From Paractinoplanes pyxinae (lineage in GTDB: Bacteria > Actinomycetota > Actinomycetes > Mycobacteriales > Micromonosporaceae): a stretch of DNA of 64,000 nucleotides. The first letter of the stretch is position 1; every line of letters starts with the position of its first letter. A program made the position numbers and the translations under genes. Positions 34,881 to 44,500 of the stretch are shown in pieces. The stretch lies in the NCBI RefSeq assembly GCF_026626335.1, contig NZ_JAPNTZ010000014.1:235985-299984 (forward strand), read 5' to 3'. The notes beneath the pieces were generated by a model. That model searched no databases, was not told the origin of the DNA, and saw only the letters and a list, made by a program, of their open reading frames with translations.

Positions 34881-35642
34881 TTAGTCGGCGGGCGGTTGGT
34901 CGGGGTACTGGCCGGATGGTCCGTGATAGAGGGTGCCGTCCGGGTAGGGCCACGGGTTGATGGTGCAGCCGTGCATGCCCAGGGTTTGCTGCTGCATCAC
35001 CGGGGCGAGCTCGCCAGGGGCGGGGCAGCGTTCATGGCCGTGGCCCAGGCGGTGGCCGACCTCGTGATTGACCATGTACTGCCGGTACGTGGTCAGCTTG
35101 CCCTTGTAGAACGGGACGCCCTTGGCCCAGCGAGCCACGTTCAGCACGACCTTGTTGCCGTTTCGGCAGGACGTGTAGCCGTCGGGGACGTCGGCGCACA
35201 GCTTGTCGCGGGTGAGCGGAGTCGCCAGGTAGAGGGTCATGTCGTATTCCTGGCCCGGGCCCACCCGGCGGAACCGCCACTGGCGCCCGCGGATCCAGCC
35301 GCGCGGGTCGGCCAGGGTGGCCTCGGCCGCCGCGGCGAAGCTCACCGCCGAGACCCCGGTGATGTCCTGCTCGACGGCCACGCGGTAGCGCAGCAGTCGC
35401 CCGCCCCGGCCGGCCGTCGCCGTGCCGGCCGGGGCGAACCGCCACCGGCCGGCGCCCTGATCAGGGAAGGCGATCGGCTTGGGCCGGGGCGCGGACCGGG
35501 AGGGCGCCGACGCACGCGCCGGCGTGGATGCCACCACCGGCTGTTCCGCCGCGACCGGTGGCGGTTCGGTCGCGGCCGAGTCGCAGGCGGCGAGGGTGCC
35601 CGTCACGAGCACCGCCACGGCCCAGCGGTAGAAACGCATCAT
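34881..35642 (-). CDS. DUF3152 lipoprotein with zinc-protease motif
   Basis: A 253-residue exported lipoprotein with lipobox LAAC in the leader. After a Pro/Ser/Ala-rich linker comes the DUF3152 domain, with YRVAVEQDITG and the metal-binding motif NHEVGHRLGHGHERC, an extended HExxHxxxxxH zincin pattern. It is probably a secreted metallopeptidase, although activity of this family is little studied. ATG 35642 has GGAGGG seven bases upstream. Confidence 0.85.
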   Translation of the reverse strand: MMRFYRWAVAVLVTGTLAACDSAATEPPPVAAEQPVVASTPARASAPSRSAPRPKPIAFPDQGAGRWRFAPAGTATAGRGGRLLRYRVAVEQDITGVSAVSFAAAAEATLADPRGWIRGRQWRFRRVGPGQEYDMTLYLATPLTRDKLCADVPDGYTSCRNGNKVVLNVARWAKGVPFYKGKLTTYRQYMVNHEVGHRLGHGHERCPAPGELAPVMQQQTLGMHGCTINPWPYPDGTLYHGPSGQYPDQPPAD

Positions 35643-35671
35643 CAAGCCCTCCGACCCCATGACGATGTGTC

Positions 35672-37372
35672 CTACGGGTTGCGTTGCACCTCTGAGGAAT
35701 TGATCACCAACCGGGGCCAGTCGGCGAGATCCGCCAACATCTGCCGGTCATGCGTCGCGACAACGACGGCCATCGACGTTTCGCGCAGCCCCGCGGTCAA
35801 CTCGTCGACAAGCGACGCCGACAAGTGGTTGGTCGGTTCATCAAGGATGAGCACATCCGGCCGCCCACCGAGCACGTCCTCCAGGTGCCGCCGCCGCAGC
35901 TCCCCAGGCGACATCCGAGCAGCCGAGAGCTGCCGTCGCTGCTCGTGCGCCGCCCGCTCATCCACAACCAGCGGTCGCTGGTCGGACGGCATTCGCTCAC
36001 TTCCGCGCAACTCTTGCGCGTCCGGTTGCGCGGTGGTGGGCGTTCGCTCAGTGGGGTGCTGGCTGTGCGCGATGGTGAGCGGTCGCTCAGGGGCGTGCAG
36101 TTGGTGCTCGGTTGGTGGGGGTTGGTCGGTGGGTGTGAGCGATTCCTGCGCGAGGTAGGCGATCTGGGCGCCGTTCAGTGTGCGCACCTGTCCGTTTGTT
36201 GGGGCGAAGGCTCCGGCCAGTGCGGCTAGCAGGGTTGACTTGCCTGCGCCATTTGGGCCGGTCACCAGGAGGCGGTCGCCGGCGGTTAGGCGGACGGAAA
36301 TGGACGGGGACAGGCGGCCGGGCACTGCTACGTCGGTGGCGTTCAGCAGGGGGAGGCCGGGGCGTGGGCCGGTTGACGGGAAGCGCAGGGGGCGGGGTGG
36401 TGGGGGCAGGGTGATTCGGTGGGCGTCCAGGGCCTCCTGGCGGCGGCGCAGGGACTGCACGATTCCGGGGGCGCGGCTCTGGCGCTTGTGTTTGCCTACG
36501 CCCTTGTCGGGGCGCCAGCCCGTGGTCAGGCGGCCGCGGGCCTCGTCGACGGCGCCGGCCAGGCGGCGGTGTTCGGCTACCTGGGCGTCGTAGTCCTGCT
36601 GCCAGCGGTCGCGTTCCCGGGCGTGGGACTCCTGCCAGGCTGCGTAACCGCCCGCATAGAGGCGTGGCCGGCCGTCCGGGGTCGGGTCTAGGTCCAGAAA
36701 CTCTGAGGCCACGTCGCGTAACAAAGCTCGGTCGTGCGTGACGACTAGGACGCCGCCGGCATGGTGGCGGAGCCGGTCGGTTAGGAAGTCCAGGCCGTCG
36801 GCGTCCAGGTGGTTCGTCGGCTCGTCGAGGATCAGCAGATCGTGGCGCGCACCTAGGACGCACGCCAGGCGCACCCGGTAGCGCTGGCCTACCGACAGCG
36901 TGTCCAGCCGGCGAGCCCGGTCGGTGCAGGCGTTCAAGGCTTCCAGGGCGATGTCGACGCGGCGTTCGGCGTCCCAGGCGTCCAGGCGGGTCGCCTCGTC
37001 CAGAGCGTTCGCGTACGCGTCGGGGGCGGACTCGACTGTCTCGAGCGCGGCCTCGAGCCGATCAAGCGCCTGTTGCGCCGGGCGGATCGCTTGGGCGACC
37101 AGCGTGCCGACCGTTTCGCCGTCGGCGGCTGGTAGTTCCTGCTCGGCGACGCCGATACTGCCGGTCCGCCTCACGCTGCCCTGATCCGGCTGTAGCCGGC
37201 CGAGCAGAACTTGCAACAGCGTCGTCTTGCCGCTGCCGTTCGGTCCGACCACGGCCAGGCGTGACTTGCTGTTGAGGGTGACGTCGACGCCGTCGAGTAC
37301 GACACGGTCGCCGCGCACTACGCGGAGGCCTTCGGCTCGTACGTGGGAAGAAGTTGTCTCGAGAATGTTCAC
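35672..37372 (-). CDS. ABC-F family ATPase with an in-frame repetitive insertion
   Basis: A 566-residue soluble protein with two ABC domains and an interdomain linker, the ABC-F layout of ribosome-protecting factors. Domain 1: GPNGSGKTTLLQVLL, signature LSVGQRYRVRLA, LLILDEPTNHLD. Domain 2: GPNGAGKSTLLAAL, signature region MSPGELRRRHLEDVL, LILDEPTNHLS. Between the second Q-loop (YLAQESL) and signature lies a Pro/Thr/Gln-rich stretch of about 65 residues absent from relatives; its DNA carries TTCGCTCA cores. It also departs from LSGGQ at both signatures. GTG 37372 is chosen. It could confer antibiotic tolerance or act in translation. Confidence 0.87.
   Translation of the reverse strand: MNILETTSSHVRAEGLRVVRGDRVVLDGVDVTLNSKSRLAVVGPNGSGKTTLLQVLLGRLQPDQGSVRRTGSIGVAEQELPAADGETVGTLVAQAIRPAQQALDRLEAALETVESAPDAYANALDEATRLDAWDAERRVDIALEALNACTDRARRLDTLSVGQRYRVRLACVLGARHDLLILDEPTNHLDADGLDFLTDRLRHHAGGVLVVTHDRALLRDVASEFLDLDPTPDGRPRLYAGGYAAWQESHARERDRWQQDYDAQVAEHRRLAGAVDEARGRLTTGWRPDKGVGKHKRQSRAPGIVQSLRRRQEALDAHRITLPPPPRPLRFPSTGPRPGLPLLNATDVAVPGRLSPSISVRLTAGDRLLVTGPNGAGKSTLLAALAGAFAPTNGQVRTLNGAQIAYLAQESLTPTDQPPPTEHQLHAPERPLTIAHSQHPTERTPTTAQPDAQELRGSERMPSDQRPLVVDERAAHEQRRQLSAARMSPGELRRRHLEDVLGGRPDVLILDEPTNHLSASLVDELTAGLRETSMAVVVATHDRQMLADLADWPRLVINSSEVQRNP
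35985..36145 (-). repeat. TTCGCTCA-type repeats inside the ABC-F gene
   Basis: Units around CATTCGCTCACTTCC (35990), CGTTCGCTCAGTGG (36045) and GGTCGCTCAGGGG (36086), with GTTGGTGGGGG stretches between, encode the low-complexity insertion in the second ABC domain. The segment is stop-free in the coding frame and about 160 bp long. Confidence 0.75.
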
Positions 37373-38398
37373 TGTCTGCTTCCGGCTCGTCTGGGAGCCG
37401 GGCAGCGCGAGGCGCACCGCCCGGTGAGGACACCAGGACGGCGGTGCGGAAGCTGGGGTTCAGTGAGCTCCGGCCGCCGTCAGCGGCCGGAACGCAACCT
37501 CATCGAGGCGGTCAACATGCCGACGACGGTACCCGGCGCTCTCGCGCGGCGCCTCGCATTATTCGGCCCGGCGCCAGCGCCGGCAGCGGCGAGTCGCCGA
37601 GCGCGGCCGGCAGGCTGGGTCGTCCTGAGCATGGGGAGGCCGCGCTGGGTCGCGCGCGGGCACGGGCGGCGGTATTGGGTCGCGCGCGAGCATGGTGGCG
37701 GTACTGGGTCGCGCGCGGGCATGGGTGGCGCTGGGTCGCGCCGCGTGTGGGCGGCGTCGGGCGTGGGTGGCGCCGCTGGGTCGCGCCGCGTGTTGGCGGC
37801 GTCGGGCGTGGGCGGCGGCGCTGGATCGCGCCCGTGTTGCCGGTGACCATCACGTCGGCGGCCGCGACGGAGTACCCAAACGGCGACAAGTGCTCGTACC
37901 TGGCCGTGGGCTTGCGTAGCGGCGCTCCCGTCAAGCGCGGGTGAGGCCCCGGGGTAGGAGCAGTGACTGGGCGGCGGGGCCTAGTCGATCGCGGAAGTGG
38001 TGGCCGCACTGGGTCGGAGCGAGGAGCGGAAGTTGGTGTCCACCGCGAGGTGGGAGTGCGAGGGCCGATGCGGTGGCGAAGGCGAGTGCGCGCCTGGAGC
38101 CGAAGCCGAGTGAAAGTCTCGCCATCGTGCGACGTCGAGTCAGACTGCGGAAGCGAAGCCCGGGGTGGACGCCGAACATCGAGTGGAATCGGCGGCGTCC
38201 GCGCAGTAACCGGCATCACACGGAAACGTCCGGCGTCGCAGATTTAGAACGGTAGAGCGGCGGGCAAACCGGCTACCAACGGCCCCGAGGCGTCCCGACG
38301 CGCTTCGGCAGATGCTGCGTGTGCCCTCCCTGAACGGAAGCAGCAAAGCGACCGCAAATTCGAAATGCGGCGGTCCAGCCCGTTGCTAGCGTCGCGGC
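37373..38398. other. Gene-poor kilobase with repeats and a possible gene remnant
   Basis: No convincing complete gene is seen. A 9-bp perfect hairpin at 37469-37491 (TCCGGCCGC-CGTCA-GCGGCCGGA), 97 bp before the ABC-F start, could be a leader attenuator. A G-rich repeat array follows (separate entry). At 37838-37944 a plus-strand frame ending in DKCSYLAVGLRSGAPVKRG has more protein-like composition than its surroundings and may be the tail of a decayed gene. From 37945 to 38398 nothing is recognised. Confidence 0.6.
37612..37835 (+). repeat. TGGGTCGCGC repeat array
   Basis: About seven units beginning TGGGTCGCGC. The first are about 30 bp (TGGGTCGCGCGCGGGCAYGG with GGCGGTAYT). The last two are about 45 bp and nearly identical (GCTGGGTCGCGCCGCGTGT and GCGGCGTCGGGCGTGGG). 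This family lacks the TTCGCTCA core. Confidence 0.85.
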
Positions 38399-38911
38399 AT
38401 GGCTGAGCTGATCCTTCCGACTACCGACCTGCATGAGGCCTTCCTCGACTGCCACGACGAGTGGGGGCCGGGCCTGCACGAGGACGGCTTCGGGCTGGGC
38501 GGCGACGACGTCCGCTCGGCGGAGGGCTTTGCCGCCTGGGTGCACGAACGCGTGCGCTTCACGCACCCGGCGGGGACGCCCTGCCCGCCGCAGCGGCACG
38601 GGTCGCCTCGGTGGATTGTTGAGGACGGGCGGGTTCTCGGGGGGATCGCGTTGCGGCACTGGGAATCCGACCTTGGGCACATCGGGTACGGGGTGCGGCC
38701 TTCGGCTCGGCGGCGCGGGCTGGCGAGCTGGGCCCTCGCCCGGATGCTCGTGGAAGCCCGCGCCGCCCTCGGGCTGGACCGGGTGCTCATGCCGTGCCTG
38801 GCCGGCAACCTCGCGTCGGCTCGCACTATCGAGCGCAACGGCGGCGTCCTGGAAGGCATCGTGGACACCGGCCACGGCCCGGTCCGGCGTTACTGGATCA
38901 CTTTGACGTGA
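38399..38911 (+). CDS. GNAT-family N-acetyltransferase
   Basis: A 170-residue single-domain acetyltransferase. The acetyl-CoA loop is YGVRPSARRRGLASWAL, and the C-terminal motif NLASARTIERNGGVLEG is that of RimI/RimL-like GNAT proteins acting on small molecules. ATG 38399 gives the family N-terminus. It overlaps the convergent tannase-type gene by 14 bp. Substrate unknown. Confidence 0.87.
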   Translation: MAELILPTTDLHEAFLDCHDEWGPGLHEDGFGLGGDDVRSAEGFAAWVHERVRFTHPAGTPCPPQRHGSPRWIVEDGRVLGGIALRHWESDLGHIGYGVRPSARRRGLASWALARMLVEARAALGLDRVLMPCLAGNLASARTIERNGGVLEGIVDTGHGPVRRYWITLT

Positions 38912-40304
38912 AGCGGTGGACGGGGCCGGCCGCGGTCGGCAGCACCTCGGGGGCCTTGCTGTGCTCGACCCACTTGGTCAGCGCGGCCAACGCGTCGTCG
39001 TCGCTGACGGCGGGGCCGGTGGTGCCGCAGTGGTCGACCCCGGGCAGCAGGAACAGGCGGTAGAAGTCGTCGACGTCGCGGCCTCCGAAGGCCCGGGCGT
39101 GGTAGTCGACCGTGGCCTGGGTCGGGATGAGCTGGTCGGCCAGGCCGTGCCAGGTGAGCAGCTTGCCGCCGGCCCTCGCGAACGCCCGCAGGTCGGGGTC
39201 GTTCGTCCCGATCACCTGGTCGTACTGGCGCACCGAGGACGCGTACAGCTGGGAAAAGGTCTTGTAGTTGATCTTTGTCAGGTCGTAGCCGGGGTCCTCG
39301 GTGACGAAGAACTTGACCCAGGCCTGCGAGACGAAGAACGGCTGCCCGACCTTGGCCAGCTGGCTCAGGTCGGCGGTGCGGTTCGGGCCGGGGTAGCCCT
39401 TCGGACCGGCCCAGATCTTGTTGACGGCGTCGGCCACGGCGCGGCTGATGGTGATCGTCCGGCCCTCGCACACCACCTTGGTGCCGACGAGGTTGCGCGC
39501 GTCCCACGTACACGTCTGCGCATCCGGGCAGGCGGCGGTGGCAGCCTTGGTGAAGGCGGCCAGTTCGCAGTCGGTCGGCTGGACCTTCTGCTCGTTGAAG
39601 ACGGCCTGCGACCATGCCGTGCCGACCGCGAACCGCGCCCAGTTGACCGCGGGCGCCTTGGCCAGGATGCCGTTGAAGTCGGCCGGATGGCTCTGCGCCT
39701 CCTCGTAGCCCTGCCGGCCGCCGGTCGAGCAGCCGTTCCAGTACGAGTAGAACTGCGTACGGCCGTAGAAGTTCTTCGTCACCGACTTGCCCACCACAGC
39801 CAGGTCGTGCAGCGAGCGCGACGCGAAGTTCTTCACCAGTTCGGCGTTCCCGGCCCAGGCGCTCGGGTTGATCGGATCGGTGCCCACGCCGGCGTCGGTC
39901 GCGGCAGTGGCGTAGCCGCCCTTGACCCCCACGACGAGCGGGTGCAGGAACTCGCCGGCCAGGTAGGCGCTGCCGCCGGTGGCCTGGAAGCGGCCGTTCC
40001 AGTCCTTGTGCTGGGGCAGCGAGACCTTGATGGCCACGGTGTCGTGCGCGCCCGGGTGGGTCACCGTGACGGTGATGTCGCACCAGGCCGGAACGTCGGT
40101 GATCGGCGGATAGTCGGGCAGCGGCGGCGCCGACGGGAAGGTGACGGTGCCGCCGGTGTTGGCCACCGCGGTCACCTTCACCACCTTCGTGCCGGTCGGC
40201 GCGGTCACCGGAACGGCGGCGCAGGGTGTGGCGGCGTCGGCGGCCGCAGGCGGCGCCAGTGCGGAGGCGGCCAGCGCCACCAGGACGATCAAGGTTCTTT
40301 TCAT
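38898..40304 (-). CDS. Secreted tannase/feruloyl-esterase-family hydrolase
   Basis: A 468-residue exported esterase. The signal peptide (MKRTLIVLVALAASALAPPAAADA) is followed by the tannase/FaeB fold: NGRFQATGGSAY, the nucleophile motif WNGCSTGGRQG with the neighbouring Cys that forms the family disulfide, WHGLADQLIPT (catalytic Asp region) and LPGVDHCGTTGP (His plus Cys). It probably releases phenolic acids from plant cell-wall polymers, fitting the hemicellulase genes in the window. ATG 40304 is chosen over 40328. Confidence 0.9.
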   Translation of the reverse strand: MKRTLIVLVALAASALAPPAAADAATPCAAVPVTAPTGTKVVKVTAVANTGGTVTFPSAPPLPDYPPITDVPAWCDITVTVTHPGAHDTVAIKVSLPQHKDWNGRFQATGGSAYLAGEFLHPLVVGVKGGYATAATDAGVGTDPINPSAWAGNAELVKNFASRSLHDLAVVGKSVTKNFYGRTQFYSYWNGCSTGGRQGYEEAQSHPADFNGILAKAPAVNWARFAVGTAWSQAVFNEQKVQPTDCELAAFTKAATAACPDAQTCTWDARNLVGTKVVCEGRTITISRAVADAVNKIWAGPKGYPGPNRTADLSQLAKVGQPFFVSQAWVKFFVTEDPGYDLTKINYKTFSQLYASSVRQYDQVIGTNDPDLRAFARAGGKLLTWHGLADQLIPTQATVDYHARAFGGRDVDDFYRLFLLPGVDHCGTTGPAVSDDDALAALTKWVEHSKAPEVLPTAAGPVHRFTSK

Positions 40305-40380
40305 GTACGCCACCGTCGCCCGGGACACCCGGGGCTCGCCCCAGGGTGGTCCCTGGCCGGATCACGGGTTACCGTCCGGC

Positions 40381-41508
40381 GTGGACCGCATCCGGCGCTG
40401 GGCGTTGCCCGTTCTCGCGCTCGCCCTGGCGCTGACCGGAAGCGTGCTGCTGGCCCGCGCCGGCGGCGATTTCGAACGGCAGCACGTCGTGGTCGACGGC
40501 GTGCCGCTCGACGTGGTGCGGCCGGCCGGTGCGCCACCCGGGCCGGGTGTCGTTGTGGCGCACGGCTTCGCGGGTTCGGCCCGGCTGATGGCCCCGTTCG
40601 GCGACACCCTGGCCGCCCGCGGCTGGACCGTGGTGCTGCCCGACCTCGACGGCCACGGGGCGAACACCCGATCACCCACGGATCTGCAGCACGACCTCGA
40701 TGTGGCGGTCACCTACCTGCGGGGGCTGCCGGGCGTCGACGGCAACCGGATCGCGCTGGTCGGGCACTCGATGGGGGCGGGGGCCGTCACCGCGTACGCG
40801 ATGGACCACCCGGACATCACGGCCACCGTGGCGATCTCGCTCCCCGGCACCGCGCCCGCCCCCGAGGACAGGCCGGCCCGCCTGCTGCTGCTCGTGGGCG
40901 GGCTGGAGTTCCAGAGCTTCCGCGAGGTCGCCGAGGACGTTGTCGTCGTGCCCGGCGTGGAGCACATCTCCGTCCTGTACGCGCCGCGCACCCACCGTCT
41001 GACCGCCGACTGGCTCGGCCCGGGCGACCAGCCGCTGCCATCACCGGTGCGACGACTCGTGGCGTCCGGCTTGCTCATGCTGGGCCTGCTGCTGGGCTTC
41101 CCCACGGTGGCCCGGCTCGGATTCGGGCCGCTGACCATCGCGTACGCCGGGGCCGCGATCGCCGTGCCGTTGCACCTGGGTTTCACGCACGCCGTGCCGG
41201 TCGGCCTGCACTGGTTCGCGTTGCTCGCGCTGTGGGCCGCCTTCGCCGTACTGGGCTACTTCGGCGGGTCGCTGCGCGGTGACCTGATCGCGGCCGTGCT
41301 CGCCGTCATCCTGATCACCGCGGCCGCCGCGGTGGGGTGGGCGCCCGGCTTCGTCCTGCTCGTCGTGCCGCTGCTGGGCGTGCTGCTGCTGATCCAGGCC
41401 GGGCTGTCGGCCGTGCTGCGCGCACGCCACGCCCCGGCCTGGGTGATAGCGCTGACCGGGTCGCTGCTGGTCGCGTGGCCGATCGCCACAACGCTGCCGT
41501 TGGCTTAG
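40381..41508 (+). CDS. Membrane-bound alpha/beta hydrolase
   Basis: A 375-residue two-part protein. After one N-terminal membrane helix (WALPVLALALALTGSVLLA) comes a serine-hydrolase domain with VVAHGFAGSARL, the elbow VGHSMGAGA, and a histidine region VPGVEHISVLY. Residues about 225-375 hold five or six membrane helices. The enzyme part would lie outside the cytoplasm. GTG 40381 is preferred; upstream sequence in frame is antisense to the tannase start. Its stop overlaps the giant signalling gene stop in TTAG. Confidence 0.82.
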   Translation: MDRIRRWALPVLALALALTGSVLLARAGGDFERQHVVVDGVPLDVVRPAGAPPGPGVVVAHGFAGSARLMAPFGDTLAARGWTVVLPDLDGHGANTRSPTDLQHDLDVAVTYLRGLPGVDGNRIALVGHSMGAGAVTAYAMDHPDITATVAISLPGTAPAPEDRPARLLLLVGGLEFQSFREVAEDVVVVPGVEHISVLYAPRTHRLTADWLGPGDQPLPSPVRRLVASGLLMLGLLLGFPTVARLGFGPLTIAYAGAAIAVPLHLGFTHAVPVGLHWFALLALWAAFAVLGYFGGSLRGDLIAAVLAVILITAAAAVGWAPGFVLLVVPLLGVLLLIQAGLSAVLRARHAPAWVIALTGSLLVAWPIATTLPLA

Positions 41509-44500
41509 GCCGATACCAGCGGTTCGGCGACCCGGACGCCGTTGCGGCCGGCCGCCTTGGCCGCGTACAGGGCGGCATCGGCCCGGCGCAGCAGCTCGCC
41601 CGTGTTCTCGGACGCGCCGGCGGCCACCGCCACGCCGATGCTGACCGTGACGACGCCGGCCGGCCCGTCCGGGTGCGGGATCCGCAGGTTCTGGATGCCG
41701 GCCCGCGTCCGCTCGGCCAGTGTGGCGGCCACGGCCGGGTCGCTGTCGCCCAGGATGAGCAGGAACTCCTCGCCGCCGTAGCGGCAGGCCAGGTCGGTGC
41801 CGGCCCGGATCGCCGCGGCCAGCGCCGCCCCCACCTTGCGCAGGCATTCGTCGCCGGCCTGATGGCCGAAGCGGTCGTTGTACTTCTTGAAGAAATCCAC
41901 GTCAATCATCAGGATGGAGTACGGCCGCCCGGAGTGCCGCAGCCGGTCGTGGTGGGCCTCCAGCGCCTGCTCGAAGCGGCGCCGGTTGGCCAGCCCGGTG
42001 AGCGAATCCGTGCTGCTCAGCTCCTCCAGTTTCGTGTTGGCCGCGGCCAGTTCCCGGGTCCGTTCGGCCACGCGGGCCTCCAGTGACGCGTACAGCAGGG
42101 CATTGTTCAGCGACACGACCAGCTGGCCGGTGATCAGCGTGACCGCGTCCAGCCGCTCGGCCGTGAACAGGCCGGTGGTCTGCCGGTTGGCCAGCATCAG
42201 CACCGCCCGCAGTTCCTCGCCGTGCAGCACCGGCACGACCATCAGCGAGCAGCGCTCGGCGCCGGCCAGGAACGGGTCGCGGGCGAACCGGTCGTCGCGG
42301 GTGGCGTCCTCGACGAGCAGCACCTCCCGGGTACGCACGGCGTACTGGAAGGCGCTGGCCGGCAGCACTCCGTACAGCTCGGCGCCCTCGAGGTCGAGCA
42401 CGTCCGACCCGTCCGGCCCGCCCGGCAGGAACCACGATTCGCCCGACCGGATCACCAGCACGACCTCGGACGCGCCGGTCAGCGCGGTCAGCTGCTCGTT
42501 GATGGCCCGCCGCAGCCGGCCCAGGTCGGTCGCCGAGCCCAGCGCCTGCGAGGCCCGCAGGATGGCCATGGTGTCGAGCGCGTCCGACCGGAGCGAGCCG
42601 GTGCCTTTCGATCGGGGTCGGGCGCCGCGTTCGGCTCGGCGCAGCCACGGATTCGCGTCCAGCAACTGGGCGACCTTGGCGGTGGCGCCCCATTCGCCGT
42701 ACACACGCAGCGCTTCCGCGATGTGCAGCCGGGCCCCGGCGTGCAGCCGCACCGAGTCGTACAGCTTGGCCGCCCGCTCCAGGATCAGCGCCGCGTGCCA
42801 CGGCCGCTGCCGTTCCTGGGCTTCGCGGACGGCGTGGTCGAACCCGAAGAAGGCGGCGGAGAACTCCTCCCGCAGCCAGGCGTCCTCGGCCGCCAGCCAG
42901 TGGACCAGGTGGCCGAAGTTGGCCGGGCAGTCCTCGGCCCGCGCCCGCATCCAGGACAGCCCGGCGGTGACGTCCGCGTAGCCGGGGTCGGCGGCCCGAT
43001 CGCTGACCGGCAGGGTGTGCAGCCGGGTGGCCTGGGCCAGCACCCCCAGCACTCGCGCCTGCGCGCCCAGATAGCCGGGCAGCACCCCGGTCGAGCGCAG
43101 AGCCGACGAGGCGTGCCGCTGCAGCGTCTGGTCGTCGCCGAAGATGGCGGCGGCCAGGGCCCGGGCCAGATGGAAAGCGCTGGTCGGGAGTGCTTCCTCG
43201 GGTCGTCCGGCCAGGTGGGCCGCCTCGGCGAAGCCGTCGTCGTCGAGGCTGCCGGGCGGCGTGGTCCGGCCTTCGAGCGCGCGGGCCAGTTGCCGGTGCG
43301 CGACCGCCACATCGGCGAAGAACGCGTTCCCCGTACGGTCGTCGAACGCCAGCGCGGCCTCGATGTCCGCGGCGTACTCGTCCACTGTGGCCGTCGACTC
43401 CAGCTGCCCGGCCAGCAGGGCGTTCCACGCTCCGGCGGCCATCTCGAGCTCACCCCCGCGTACCAGCCCCTCGTACGCCCGGCGCAGCTCGCCGATGGTC
43501 TGCTCGATCGGATCGGTCCACACCTGCAGCTGCATGGCGTACCGGTAGCGCACCAGCGACGTGAACGGCTCGTAGTCGCGGTCCTCGCTCACCGCCAGCA
43601 TGTGCCGCCCGATCCGCACCCCGGCCCGGTAGTCGCCGATCACCTGCAGCAGCAACATGCCGACCGCGCTGAGTGTGGAAGCGAGCTGCGGGGACGGGCC
43701 GTGCCGGAGCCACATCCGCCACGCCTGCAGGAGCACCCAGGCGCCCAGCAGCCGCTCGCCCAGCAGGAAACACATCGGCATGAGCTTGCCGAAGACCCGG
43801 GTCGCGGCCAGCAACCGCGGGTCGGCCACGTCAGGGCGGGCCAGGTCGGCCGTCTGGTCCAGGGCGGCTGCCCACGCCTGGATCTCGCCCAGGTGCTCGG
43901 GCATGCGCCTGCCGAACTCCGGGCCCGGCAGCTCGTACCCCAGCCGTACGAGCAGATCCTTGCCCAGTTCGAGGGCTTCCCGCTGGCGCGAGCGCTGGGC
44001 GAGGCTGCTCAGCTGCACGACGGCGACGGCAGTCAGGCGTACGGGATCGGGCTTTGACCTTGCCACCTCGGCGTACACGGCGTCGGCGTCCTCGAGCCGG
44101 CCGAGCTGATAGAGCGCCGCATGCCGCCGCCCCAGCGCGTCGACGAGAGCCGTGTCGTCCGGGTCGTCGCCCAGCGGCTGCACGGCGGCGCCCGCGAACC
44201 CCTCGGCGGACTGATGGTTGCCGGCCGCGGCGGCCCGCTCGGCGGCCACCGCGAACAGCCGGGCCATCGAACGGCGCTCGCCGTCCTCGGTGACCAGCCC
44301 GGCCGCCTCCAGGTACTGCTCGGCCGCGTGGACCGCCGTCTCCGCGGCGGCCGCCAGGTGCCGGGCCATCGTCAGCCGGGTCCGGCGCCGCTCCTCGTCG
44401 GGCAGCCCGGCCAGCGCGGCCTGGCGCACCCGCTCGTTGCGCAGCATCGGCAGCAGCGGGGCGTCCGGATCGCCCGGCGTGGCCGAGACGACGATCAGCT

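Noticed and set aside
37512..38219. 235-codon minus-strand frame upstream of the ABC-F gene
   Set aside because: Composed mostly of translated repeats (Arg/Pro/Thr) with no recognisable domain, and no ribosome site.
38916..41282. A 788-codon plus-strand frame
   Set aside because: It is antisense to the tannase-type gene and then out of frame with the membrane hydrolase; no domain is recognisable.
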